Origin: a virus
IMG/VR virus record: IMGVR_UViG_3300043568_000598
Location: 1-64,000 of that record
Direction: 5' to 3' (one strand)
DNA length: 64,000 nt
Shown here: piece by piece, positions 51,900-59,150 of the stretch
How positions within the stretch are numbered: position 1 is the first letter of the stretch
Layout of the letters: each line of letters starts with the position of its first letter
Notes under the pieces: model-generated
Database searches by the model: none
Told to the model about the DNA's origin: nothing
What the model saw: the letters and a program-made list of their open reading frames with translations, nothing else
Position numbers and translations under genes: made by a program

Positions 51900-51910
51900 C
51901 CCGCTTTTTC
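51886..51910 (+). terminator. Rho-independent terminator
   Basis: AAAAGTGGG-CATGA-CCCGCTTTTT forms a hairpin with a U-run and overlaps the end of the start-less frame. Right border of the 51.4-51.9 kb cassette. The rest of the 51725-52033 interval holds the start-less frame, this terminator and the gp32 promoter/leader. Confidence 0.75.
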
Positions 51911-51947
51911 TTTTGGTAAAATGAATCAAAAAAATAGCAGATAATCA

Positions 51948-51976
51948 TTGACCTTGATAAATAAAAAGCGCATAAT
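51948..51976 (+). promoter_or_regulatory. Near-consensus sigma70 promoter of gp32, overlapping a late element
   Basis: TTGACC (51948-51953), 17-nt spacer, CATAAT (51971-51976): 5 of 6 matches in each box. A late-type GATAAATA (51956-51963) lies inside the spacer, so the SSB gene could be read both early by host polymerase and late. Confidence 0.65.
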
Positions 51977-52033
51977 AAAACATGTGCATAAGGCATATAA
52001 AACATTTTAGGCATAACATAGGAGGCATTTAAA
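51970..52033 (+). promoter_or_regulatory. gp32 leader with direct repeats, possible autogenous operator
   Basis: The A-rich leader holds two near-identical repeats, GCATAATAAAACAT (51970-51983) and GCATATAAAACAT (51993-52005), plus further GCATAA copies, then a strong TAGGAGG ribosome site. T4 gp32 represses its own translation by binding an unstructured A/U-rich leader; this leader has the right composition and place. Inference by analogy. Confidence 0.4.
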
Positions 52034-53002
52034 ATGGCGTCACTCGCAGAAATCCGTGCTAAACTTCAAGAAGCACAATCAAAGTCCACAGGACAATCCA
52101 CCGGCGGTGGAGACAACGCAATTTACCCACATTGGAACATGCAAGAAGGCAAAGAAGCTGTCGTACGTTTCTTACCTGATGGCAATCCCAACAACACATT
52201 CTTCTGGGTAGAACGTGCAATGATCAAATTGCCGTTTGCAGGTATCAAAGGTGAAACAGACAGTAGGTCAGTACAAGTACAAGTTCCTTGTGTGGAAATG
52301 TACAACGACGGCACAGTTTGCCCAATCCTTTCAGAAGTTCGTGGTTGGTTCAAAGACAAGAGTCTTGAAGAAATGGGTCGTAAGTATTGGAAAAAGCGTT
52401 CATACATTTTCCAAGGCTTTGTGGTTGAAGATCCACTCAAGGAAGATAAACTTCCAGACAATCCTATCCGTAGATTTATTATCGGTCCCCAGATTTACGC
52501 TATCATCCGTTCAGCATTGATGGATCCGGAATTGGATGAGTTGCCAACAGACTTCTTGAAAGGTCTGGACTTCCGTATTGCTAAGACATCTAAAGGTGGC
52601 TTCGCTGACTACTCTACTTCAAAGTGGAGCCGTCGTGAGCGTTCATTGACTGATGTCGAATCAGCGGCAGTAGAAGCACATGGTCTTTTTGATCTCAGCG
52701 GATTCTTGCCAAAGAAACCCACTGATGTAGAACTCAAGGTCATGAAAGAAATGTTTGAAGCTTCCGTTGATGGTGAAGCCTATGACATGGATCGTTGGGG
52801 TCAATACTTCAAACCAGCAGGCATGAGTCAAGCCACTGGTGATCCTAATAGACCAGCAGCCGCTGCCGCCTCTGTGCCAGACGCTGATGACGAACCAGCT
52901 CCTGTAGCCAAAGCTGCTCCAGCAGCCGCTCCAGCAGCTTCAACAGAATCTGCCAGTCGTGCGCAAGACATCCTTGCCATGATTCGCAATCGTCAGAAGT
53001 AA
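52034..53002 (+). CDS. gp32: Single-stranded DNA-binding protein gp32
   Basis: 322 residues (T4: 301). The basic N-terminus (MASLAEIRAKLQEAQSKSTG) is the cooperativity domain; the OB core includes WNMQEGKEAVVRFLPDGNPN, then VPCVEMYNDGTVCPILSEVR, RSYIFQGFVVEDP and RRFIIGPQIYAIIRSALMD; the last ~60 residues are Ala/Pro/Asp-rich, the tail that contacts replication proteins. C86 and C96 keep the T4 spacing of two zinc ligands, but the matching His and third Cys are not evident. It coats ssDNA in replication, recombination and repair. uvsX follows. Confidence 0.92.
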   Translation: MASLAEIRAKLQEAQSKSTGQSTGGGDNAIYPHWNMQEGKEAVVRFLPDGNPNNTFFWVERAMIKLPFAGIKGETDSRSVQVQVPCVEMYNDGTVCPILSEVRGWFKDKSLEEMGRKYWKKRSYIFQGFVVEDPLKEDKLPDNPIRRFIIGPQIYAIIRSALMDPELDELPTDFLKGLDFRIAKTSKGGFADYSTSKWSRRERSLTDVESAAVEAHGLFDLSGFLPKKPTDVELKVMKEMFEASVDGEAYDMDRWGQYFKPAGMSQATGDPNRPAAAAASVPDADDEPAPVAKAAPAAAPAASTESASRAQDILAMIRNRQK

Positions 53003-53013
53003 TTAGACTAAAC

Positions 53014-53041
53014 ATAGAGTGTGGGGCAACTCACACTCTAT
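53014..53041 (+). terminator. Hairpin between gp32 and uvsX (partial terminator or attenuator)
   Basis: ATAGAGTGTG-GGGCAACT-CACACTCTAT, a perfect 10-bp stem followed by only a short T-rich stretch (TTCTC). Likely a weak terminator that lowers uvsX relative to gp32, or an RNA stability element. Confidence 0.6.
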
Positions 53042-53063
53042 TTCTCAACAGGGCAAAAAAATA

Positions 53064-54143
53064 ATGGCAAAAGCATTTGATATTTCTAAATTTAGAAAGT
53101 CAATCACTAAATCTATCGACGGTTTAAGTATTGGCTTCAACGACCCAACCGATTGGGTTAGTACAAACAACTACGCATTAAACTATCTTATCAGCGGAGA
53201 CTTTAAACGTGGTATTCCACTAGGCAAGGTAACTGTGTTTGCTGGTGAAAGTGGTGCAGGTAAATCATTTATCTGTTCAGGCAACCTAGTCAAGAATGCA
53301 CAAGCACAAGGCATCTTTCCAATCTTAATTGATACAGAAAACGCACTTGATGAAAAGTGGTTACACGCACTTGACGTCGACACAAGCCCAGACAAGTTGT
53401 TAAAACTTAACATGGCCATGATTGACGATGTGGCAAAGACTATTACAGAATTTGTGGCGGAATATAAAACAATGCCCGAAGACGAGCGTCCTAAAGTATT
53501 GTTCATTATCGACAGTCTTGGAATGTTACTGACTCCCACTGATGTTAACCAGTTTCAAGCCGGGGATCTTAAAGGTGACATGGGTCGTAAACCTAAAGCA
53601 CTAACAGCACTTGTTCGTAACTGTGTAAACATGTTTGGTAGTCTAGGCATTGGGCTGGTAGCAACTAATCACACATACGCAAGTCAGGATATGTTTGACC
53701 CAGATGACAAGATCAGTGGTGGTCAAGGTTTCATTTATGCAAGCTCAATCGTAGTTGCTATGCGTAAATTAAAACTAAAACTTGATGCAGATGGCAATAA
53801 GACCACAACTGTGCAAGGTATCCGTGCAGCTTGCAAGATCATGAAAACTCGTTACGCAAAGCCGTTTGAAAGTGTACAGGTTGAGATTCCTTATGAAACA
53901 GGTATGAGTCCATATAGTGGATTAGTCGACTTGTTCGAAGCCAAAGGCATGCTCAAGAAAGAAGGTAACAGCCTTGTCTACACTACTAAAGACGGTGAGA
54001 TCATCAAGCAGTTCCGCAAGGCTTGGGAACGCAATGAGAAAGACGGCTTAGACATTGCCATGGAAGACATTTCAAAACATGGCGAAATTTCCGCTTCAGA
54101 GATAACTACTATTGTTGAACCTGAAACGGAGATTACTGAATGA
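53064..54143 (+). CDS. uvsX: UvsX recombinase (RecA/Rad51 family)
   Basis: 359 residues from MAKAFDISKFRKS at 53064; a longer reading from 53019 uses GTG and runs through the hairpin. T4 UvsX is 391 residues. Walker A GESGAGKS is at residues 61-68, and Walker B is in VLFIIDSLGMLL (about 150-160). DNA-binding loop regions follow (SGGQGFIYASSIVVAMRKLK). It forms filaments on ssDNA and drives strand exchange for recombination-dependent replication and repair. It overlaps the next gene by 4 nt. Confidence 0.93.
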   Translation: MAKAFDISKFRKSITKSIDGLSIGFNDPTDWVSTNNYALNYLISGDFKRGIPLGKVTVFAGESGAGKSFICSGNLVKNAQAQGIFPILIDTENALDEKWLHALDVDTSPDKLLKLNMAMIDDVAKTITEFVAEYKTMPEDERPKVLFIIDSLGMLLTPTDVNQFQAGDLKGDMGRKPKALTALVRNCVNMFGSLGIGLVATNHTYASQDMFDPDDKISGGQGFIYASSIVVAMRKLKLKLDADGNKTTTVQGIRAACKIMKTRYAKPFESVQVEIPYETGMSPYSGLVDLFEAKGMLKKEGNSLVYTTKDGEIIKQFRKAWERNEKDGLDIAMEDISKHGEISASEITTIVEPETEITE

Positions 54144-54373
54144 AAGAAGATTTAATTGCCGACTTATGGCATGTGGTAATTGGGCATATACCTGAAAAAC
54201 AAAGGCCAGATGTGGCCACTGATTTTGTAAACACACTGTTGGACTACGGTATCAAAGAAAGTGTATTGGACAGCCTGCAAGGAGTAGATCCCTTTCTTGA
54301 CGAAGCTATCACATATGCTATCGACGGTGAAGAGATTGAAGACGATGCCGACAGCTACGACGAAGAGGAATAA
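54140..54373 (+). CDS. Small acidic protein between uvsX and uvsY
   Basis: 77 residues, helical with a very acidic end (DGEEIEDDADSYDEEE). It starts MKEDLIADLWHVVIGHIPEK, overlaps uvsX by 4 nt and is directly followed by uvsY. Similar small acidic genes are found here in T4-like aquatic phages as I recall. It could interact with the basic recombination proteins or mimic DNA, but this is a guess from charge and location. Confidence 0.55.
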   Translation: MKEDLIADLWHVVIGHIPEKQRPDVATDFVNTLLDYGIKESVLDSLQGVDPFLDEAITYAIDGEEIEDDADSYDEEE

Positions 54374-54829
54374 ATGAATTGGTACGACAAGGTTAGTAAA
54401 GATATAAGCAACATTCCAGATGCTGCGGCCTATTATGAAGCTGAGTTAATCGAAGCAAAACAAGATGTCCGCATAGCGGGTAACATCGAGAAGGCAAGTT
54501 CGCAAATGCCCGGCATCGTGGAAGAACGCTTTAATCAACTTCAAGAAATTGAAGGTATCCTTGAGTACTTAAACATTGAACTTCGTAGACTTCGCAGTCA
54601 ACATTTTCGCAAGTATTTAGAAAACTATCAACGAGCTTTATCTTCTAGGGACTGTGAAAAGTTCGTAGAAGGTGAAGCTGACGTTGTAGATTTTGAAAAG
54701 ATCATCAACGATTTTGCCCTACTACGTAACAAGTGGTTGGGTATTATCAAAGCACTGGATCAAAAACAGTGGCATTTAAGTAACATTGTTAAACTACGAG
54801 TATCTGGGTTAGAAGACGCCAGTCTTTAA
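54374..54829 (+). CDS. uvsY: UvsY recombination mediator
   Basis: 151 residues (T4: 137), helical. The start NWYDKVSKDISNIPDAAAYY and the last third (FALLRNKWLGIIKALDQKQW, then LSNIVKLRVSGLEDA) follow the UvsY pattern of tyrosine/leucine-rich helices ending with an I..I..LR motif. UvsY loads UvsX onto SSB-covered ssDNA. It is placed two genes after uvsX. A GAGGA site precedes the ATG. I rely on length, position and pattern, since pairwise identity is low. Confidence 0.75.
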   Translation: MNWYDKVSKDISNIPDAAAYYEAELIEAKQDVRIAGNIEKASSQMPGIVEERFNQLQEIEGILEYLNIELRRLRSQHFRKYLENYQRALSSRDCEKFVEGEADVVDFEKIINDFALLRNKWLGIIKALDQKQWHLSNIVKLRVSGLEDASL

Positions 54830-54844
54830 TGCTGGGTAATATAC

Positions 54845-54860
54845 GCAGATAAATATCTGC
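54845..54860 (+). promoter_or_regulatory. Late element (GATAAATA) inside a palindrome, 5 nt before ATG
   Basis: GCAGAT-AAAT-ATCTGC is a 6-bp inverted repeat directly adjoining the ATG of the next gene. It contains GATAAATA (54848-54855) with 5 nt to the ATG. No ribosome site is present. The palindrome could be an operator on top of the promoter. Confidence 0.5.
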
Positions 54861-55628
54861 ATGAAACGCATTGTACTAATCACAGGGGGTTTCGATCCCC
54901 TTCATTCTGGGCACATCGCCTATATCAACGCAGCTAAAGAACTTGGCGATTCGTTAATCGTCGGAGTTAATTCTGATGAGTGGTTACGCCGAAAGAAAGG
55001 GCAAGAATTTATGCCCTGGGAAGAACGTGCATCTATCATTGCCGCACTTCACTATGTTGATCGAGTTATTAACTTTGACGACAGCGATAACAGCGCCAAA
55101 GACGCCATTAAGAAAGTCAGAGCAATTCATCCAACAGCTCAGATAATCTTTGCCAACGGCGGAGATCGAACAAAAGAAAACATCCCAGAGATGGATCTAC
55201 TTCAAGAAATGCTTCACTTAGACTTTGTGTTTGGAGTTGGCGGCGAAGATAAAAAAAATTCTAGTAGTTGGATTTTACAAGAATGGAAAGCACCTAAGAC
55301 AGAACGTCCGTGGGGCTACTATCGTGTATTACACGAAGTACCAGGAATGAAAGTAAAGGAACTTACTGTTAATCCTGGGTGCAGTTTAAGTATGCAACGG
55401 CATCAACATAGATCGGAATATTGGATTGTAAGTGAAGGCAACTGTGCAGTAAATAGTACAATGCCTAACGGTTATGCACTTCCAAGTAAACAACTGTCAA
55501 TACACGATGAATTTAAAATACCAGTGCATGATTGGCATCAGTTAACTAATCCGTATACTACACCTTGTAGAATTGTAGAAATACAATACGGTGAACAATG
55601 TGTTGAAGAGGATATAGAAAGAAAATGA
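54861..55628 (+). CDS. Nucleotidyltransferase-cupin fusion (RfaE2/TagD-like + ManC-type cupin)
   Basis: 255 residues in two domains. Residues 1-130 are a cytidylyltransferase fold with GGFDPLHSGH (9-18; the HxGH site) and VGVNSDEWLRRKKGQEFMPW, as in the glycerol-phosphate or heptose nucleotidyltransferases. Residues about 140-250 match the type-II phosphomannose isomerase cupin: ERPWGYYRVL, VKELTVNPGCSLSMQRHQHR, then SEYWIVSEG, and FKIPVHDWHQLTNP. Fusion of these is unusual. It may make an activated sugar for surface glycan synthesis. It heads an operon of glycosyltransferases. Confidence 0.8.
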   Translation: MKRIVLITGGFDPLHSGHIAYINAAKELGDSLIVGVNSDEWLRRKKGQEFMPWEERASIIAALHYVDRVINFDDSDNSAKDAIKKVRAIHPTAQIIFANGGDRTKENIPEMDLLQEMLHLDFVFGVGGEDKKNSSSWILQEWKAPKTERPWGYYRVLHEVPGMKVKELTVNPGCSLSMQRHQHRSEYWIVSEGNCAVNSTMPNGYALPSKQLSIHDEFKIPVHDWHQLTNPYTTPCRIVEIQYGEQCVEEDIERK

Positions 55629-56305
55629 TTAATATTTTTATCGGGTACGACCCGCGAGAAGCTATTGCATTTCATGTGTGTACTAACAGTATTATTAGAC
55701 ATTCTAGTAAACCCGTAGCTATAACTCCGCTTGCTTTAAAGAACATGCAAGACTATGAAGAAAAACACACCGACGGTAGTAATCAATTTATCTATAGTCG
55801 TTTCCTTGTTCCACATCTTATGGAATATAAAGGATGGGCAATCTTTATGGACGGCGATATGCTGTTACGTGATGACATCGAAAAACTATGGGCGTTGAGA
55901 GATGAGTCAAAGGCGGTTATGGTTGTCAAGCACGACTATAAAACTAAGATGACAGAAAAGTATCTAGGGTCAAAGAACGAAGACTATCCTAGAAAAAATT
56001 GGTCAAGCGTCATCCTCTGGAACTGCGAACACGCTGCAAATAAAGTAGTTACTACTGAGTTTATAGAGAATGCCACTGGCGCACAGTTACATAGATTTAC
56101 ATGGTTAACCGATGATCTAATTGGAGAACTTCCTGCTGAATGGAATTGGTTGGATGTAGAATATGATCGTAACCCGTTAGCAAAATTAGTTCATTATACG
56201 TTAGGTACTCCATGTTTTCATGAGTTCGCTGACCAAGGAGATTTTGCAAACGAATGGCATAGAGAAAGGCTCTATGTTGATTACTGTTTACAGCGCGGCT
56301 TATGA
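55625..56305 (+). CDS. GT8-like glycosyltransferase
   Basis: 226 residues, start MINIFIGYDPREAIAFHV. It shows a GT-A fold: FMDGDMLL with D76-x-D78 (metal/nucleotide-sugar binding), SSVILWNCEHA, and a HYTLGTPCFHE stretch near the C-terminus. Related to GT8-family enzymes acting on LPS or glycogenin-like acceptors. It overlaps both neighbours by 4 nt. Sugar donor and acceptor are unknown; it probably adds a residue to a surface glycan or to a virion component. Confidence 0.75.
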   Translation: MINIFIGYDPREAIAFHVCTNSIIRHSSKPVAITPLALKNMQDYEEKHTDGSNQFIYSRFLVPHLMEYKGWAIFMDGDMLLRDDIEKLWALRDESKAVMVVKHDYKTKMTEKYLGSKNEDYPRKNWSSVILWNCEHAANKVVTTEFIENATGAQLHRFTWLTDDLIGELPAEWNWLDVEYDRNPLAKLVHYTLGTPCFHEFADQGDFANEWHRERLYVDYCLQRGL

Positions 56306-57099
56306 TATTTCTCAGCAAGAACGGCGAAGATCCGTATATTAACATGTTTGCACAAGGCTGTAAGACTAAATTTACAGCAACTGATAATTTTCAATACAGC
56401 AGCAGTCAAGATCCTATTGTGCTGAGAGGCATTCTTAAAAAGAAAATAATTCATAAGTGTTGGGAAGATCAACGTGATTTCTATTATATGGATACAGGTT
56501 ATTTCGGTAACGAGATCACAGATTCTAATCCCAACGGATGGAAGTACTGGCATCGCATAGTAAAAAATGATCTACAGCATAACACTGTGATAAAGCGACC
56601 CGATGACAGGTTCCGTCATTTTAATAAAAAAATACACGAATGGAAGCCGCCTGGTAGAAAAATATTGATTGCGAAACCTGACGACAAACCCATGAGATTT
56701 TACGACTACGATATGCAGACATGGCTGGATCATGTAGTGTCAACTATTAAACAGCATACCGATCGTCCGATAGAAATTCGTGATCGTGCAGCTAAAAGAT
56801 TAGATCGAATGGTTACTAATACACTTCAAGAGGCACTAGATGACGATGTGTTTGCTCTAGTGACTTTCAACAGTGTAGCAGCCACAGAAGCTGTGTTTTA
56901 TGGCGTTCCTGTTTTTACGTTAGCCCCTTCAAACGCAGCAGCTCCAATGGGACTACAAGATCTCAGTTTGATAGAAACTCCTCGGTACCCGGACACAGAT
57001 GAGAGATACCAGTGGGCCTGCCATTTGGCTTACGGGCAGTTTCACAACAGCGAGTTATCTTCCGGACGTGCATTAGAATTATTACAGAAGAATTTTTAA
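56302..57099 (+). CDS. KpsC/GT-B-like glycan enzyme, paralog 1
   Basis: 265 residues, first of four tandem relatives. Shared landmarks are the YYMDTGYFGNE segment, RPPGRKILIA-like (PPGRKILIAKPD), TDRPIEIRDRA, and a late FNSVAATEAVFYGVPVFTL segment where the (N/S)S..(T)EA..(Y/W)G(V) pattern recalls the nucleotide-sugar-binding end of GT-B and capsule-export enzymes (KpsC-like). It ends WACHLAYGQFHNSELSSGRA. It may transfer sugars or glycerophosphate to a surface polymer. Function is inferred from the family resemblance. Confidence 0.6.
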   Translation: MIFLSKNGEDPYINMFAQGCKTKFTATDNFQYSSSQDPIVLRGILKKKIIHKCWEDQRDFYYMDTGYFGNEITDSNPNGWKYWHRIVKNDLQHNTVIKRPDDRFRHFNKKIHEWKPPGRKILIAKPDDKPMRFYDYDMQTWLDHVVSTIKQHTDRPIEIRDRAAKRLDRMVTNTLQEALDDDVFALVTFNSVAATEAVFYGVPVFTLAPSNAAAPMGLQDLSLIETPRYPDTDERYQWACHLAYGQFHNSELSSGRALELLQKNF

Positions 57100-57102
57100 A
57101 AT

Positions 57103-58209
57103 ATGAAAGCACTAATAAGCGACAAAGAGATAGCAAATTTTTTAGTGACACTGATTACTAAAAGTTTCAGTGACGCTGATATAGAAACTGCGTTATCTCT
57201 AGAATACAATGAGCAAGAACTAGGTAATGAAATTTTAAATGTCATTGAAAAACGAGATTCTGGAAAACTACACAAGTTCAAAGATAAGATAAAAGGAAAA
57301 CTGCACTCAGCAGTAAGCAACGATCTACGAGCACATGTTAATAAACTTCAAAATTTTTTAGACGGTACCCGCAAGAGAAAAGAATATGTTATTAGAAAAA
57401 ATATTACAGCGATTATAGAAACCTTAGGTGCTGACAATATTCTGCAATTATACAAAGACAGCAATGAACAAGGATTTGTTAAATCAACAGCATTGCACAT
57501 TGACTCGAATACAGAGTTAGTTAGGCGGTCAGTTTATCAAGAATCCGCCGAAACATGCTTTTTTAGAAACATGGACGGTAATGAACAAATGTTACTGTCG
57601 AGAATGGGAGGAGGGCATCCATTCTGGTTTATTGATACAGGGTATACAAACTTTTTACACGGAAAACAGAAAGTATGGCATCGATTGGTTAGAAATAACT
57701 TGCACCATTCGGCAATGTTTAATCCCCCAGTAGATAGGTTGGGAATTTTTGAATCGTTTCCACAATCTTGGAGAGAAGGCGGTGATAAAATTTTAATTAT
57801 AGAACCCGGCGGATTTTCTGCAAGAACGTTTGGTATTGATATCGCCCAGTGGAAAAAAGAAGTCGAAGTTGAAATTAGAAAATATACTGACAAAAAAATA
57901 GTTATTAGAGAAAAACTAAGTAAGAAAGTTAGACAAAATCTATATAAAGAATTGTGCGACGATGATTACTATTGTGTTATAAACATCAATTCAAATGCTG
58001 CTACAGAAGCAGTGTGGGCTGGCGTACCTATAATCACACTTGATAAACATATTACTAATTCAATTAGTCGATCAAAGATTTCGGAAATAAATGATCTTGC
58101 AAGACCTCATCTTGCCAACTGGTTGTGTACGCTCAGTTACAGCCAATTTACCTATGATGAATTAATAGACGGTACTGCATCAACAATAGTAAAAAAATAT
58201 CATGTCTAA
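57103..58209 (+). CDS. KpsC/GT-B-like glycan enzyme, paralog 2 (with extra N-terminal domain)
   Basis: 368 residues. About 100 extra N-terminal residues (ISDKEIANFLVTLITKSFSD, then charged helices) precede the common domain: FFRNMDGNEQ, WFIDTGYTNFLHGKQKVWHR, then DKILIIEPGGFSARTFGIDI, YTDKKIVIREKLS, and INSNAATEAVWAGVPIITLD. The same late landmarks as paralog 1 are present with changed residues. The N-terminal domain is helical and basic and may bind an acceptor or membrane. It overlaps the next gene by 8 nt. Confidence 0.6.
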   Translation: MKALISDKEIANFLVTLITKSFSDADIETALSLEYNEQELGNEILNVIEKRDSGKLHKFKDKIKGKLHSAVSNDLRAHVNKLQNFLDGTRKRKEYVIRKNITAIIETLGADNILQLYKDSNEQGFVKSTALHIDSNTELVRRSVYQESAETCFFRNMDGNEQMLLSRMGGGHPFWFIDTGYTNFLHGKQKVWHRLVRNNLHHSAMFNPPVDRLGIFESFPQSWREGGDKILIIEPGGFSARTFGIDIAQWKKEVEVEIRKYTDKKIVIREKLSKKVRQNLYKELCDDDYYCVININSNAATEAVWAGVPIITLDKHITNSISRSKISEINDLARPHLANWLCTLSYSQFTYDELIDGTASTIVKKYHV

Positions 58210-59146
58210 ATATACTGCTGTTGCATACTTTAGCGGAATCCCCCCTAATAATACTAATCAAGAAAAACCGTTAATTTTAACTAATTTCTGCCAAGGTGTT
58301 ACGGCATCGGGCGACACTGGAATTTTACATAAGGGCATGGATGCGATTCCCTGCGATGTAGCATTAATTCAGGGATTTGTACACGAGCACGGCAAAGATG
58401 CACCTCATCTTAGATTAAGAAGAGCGGCCATAGATCTACAAAAAACAAATAACAAACGATCGTTAATCGTCGACAGCAGCTTGTTCCTTTATACAAATAA
58501 AGCAAATCCTTTACACTATCTTAGATATAGTTTTGATGGAGTATTCCCAACAACAGGTTTTTATTTCGATACCGAGACTGATCCTAGCCGCTGGCAAAAA
58601 ATCAGTAATAATTTAAATTTAAGTTTAAAAGACTATCGATCTCAAGGTAACCATATATTGATTTGCCTACAGCGAAATGGCGGGTGGAGTATGGCAGGCC
58701 TCGACGTTCAAGATTGGGCTATACAGGTTGTTAACACATTAAGACAATACACAGACCGTCCTATTGTTATTCGAGCTCACCCCGGCGATAAAGCAGCACG
58801 TGATTATCTCGATCCTAGAAGCCCTAAATGTAAAATAAAATTTTCTAAAGCAGTTAGGCTCAGTACTAATGTAGACTTAGTAGATGATCTTAAAAATTGT
58901 TGGGCAGCAGTTAATTATAATTCTAGTCCCGTTGTAGGAGCGGCAATAGAGGGTGTTCCTATCTTTGTTATGGATCCACTCAATAGTCAATGTGCAGAAA
59001 TTGCCAACACTGATCTAGCGAAAATTGAAACACCAAACATGCCGGATAGACAGCCATGGGTTGAAAGAATCAGCATGTTTCACTGGAATTTTCAAGAACT
59101 GGTTAGTGGAGAGTGCTGGCAGCACATACGTAAGTTTATTAAATAA
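58202..59146 (+). CDS. KpsC/GT-B-like glycan enzyme, paralog 3
   Basis: 314 residues. Common landmarks are GNHILICLQRNGGWSMAGLD, RQYTDRPIVIRAHPGDKAAR, and then a SSPVVGAAIEGVPIFVMDPL segment that replaces the usual E-A with G-A, and a C-terminal HWNFQELVSG. The IRAHPGDK motif resembles the phosphate-binding region of KpsC-type capsule proteins. It is co-linear with paralogs 1 and 2 and probably performs a related transfer with another donor or acceptor. Confidence 0.6.
   Translation: MSKYTAVAYFSGIPPNNTNQEKPLILTNFCQGVTASGDTGILHKGMDAIPCDVALIQGFVHEHGKDAPHLRLRRAAIDLQKTNNKRSLIVDSSLFLYTNKANPLHYLRYSFDGVFPTTGFYFDTETDPSRWQKISNNLNLSLKDYRSQGNHILICLQRNGGWSMAGLDVQDWAIQVVNTLRQYTDRPIVIRAHPGDKAARDYLDPRSPKCKIKFSKAVRLSTNVDLVDDLKNCWAAVNYNSSPVVGAAIEGVPIFVMDPLNSQCAEIANTDLAKIETPNMPDRQPWVERISMFHWNFQELVSGECWQHIRKFIK
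59138..59145 (+). promoter_or_regulatory. Candidate late promoter (ATTAAATA), 5 nt before ATG, overlapping a stop
   Basis: ATTAAATA overlaps the TAA of the preceding gene; ACTTA, then ATG at 59151, with no ribosome site. Identical in form to the gp17 element. Confidence 0.5.
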
Positions 59147-59150
59147 CTTA

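Noticed and set aside
53019-53063. Longer start for UvsX at GTG 53019
   Set aside because: The extra residues run through a perfect hairpin, and the ATG at 53064 opens with a normal UvsX N-terminus.
59025-59150. Longer start for the fourth KpsC-like gene
   Set aside because: It would overlap the previous gene by more than 120 nt; ATG 59151 fits the late element and paralog N-termini.
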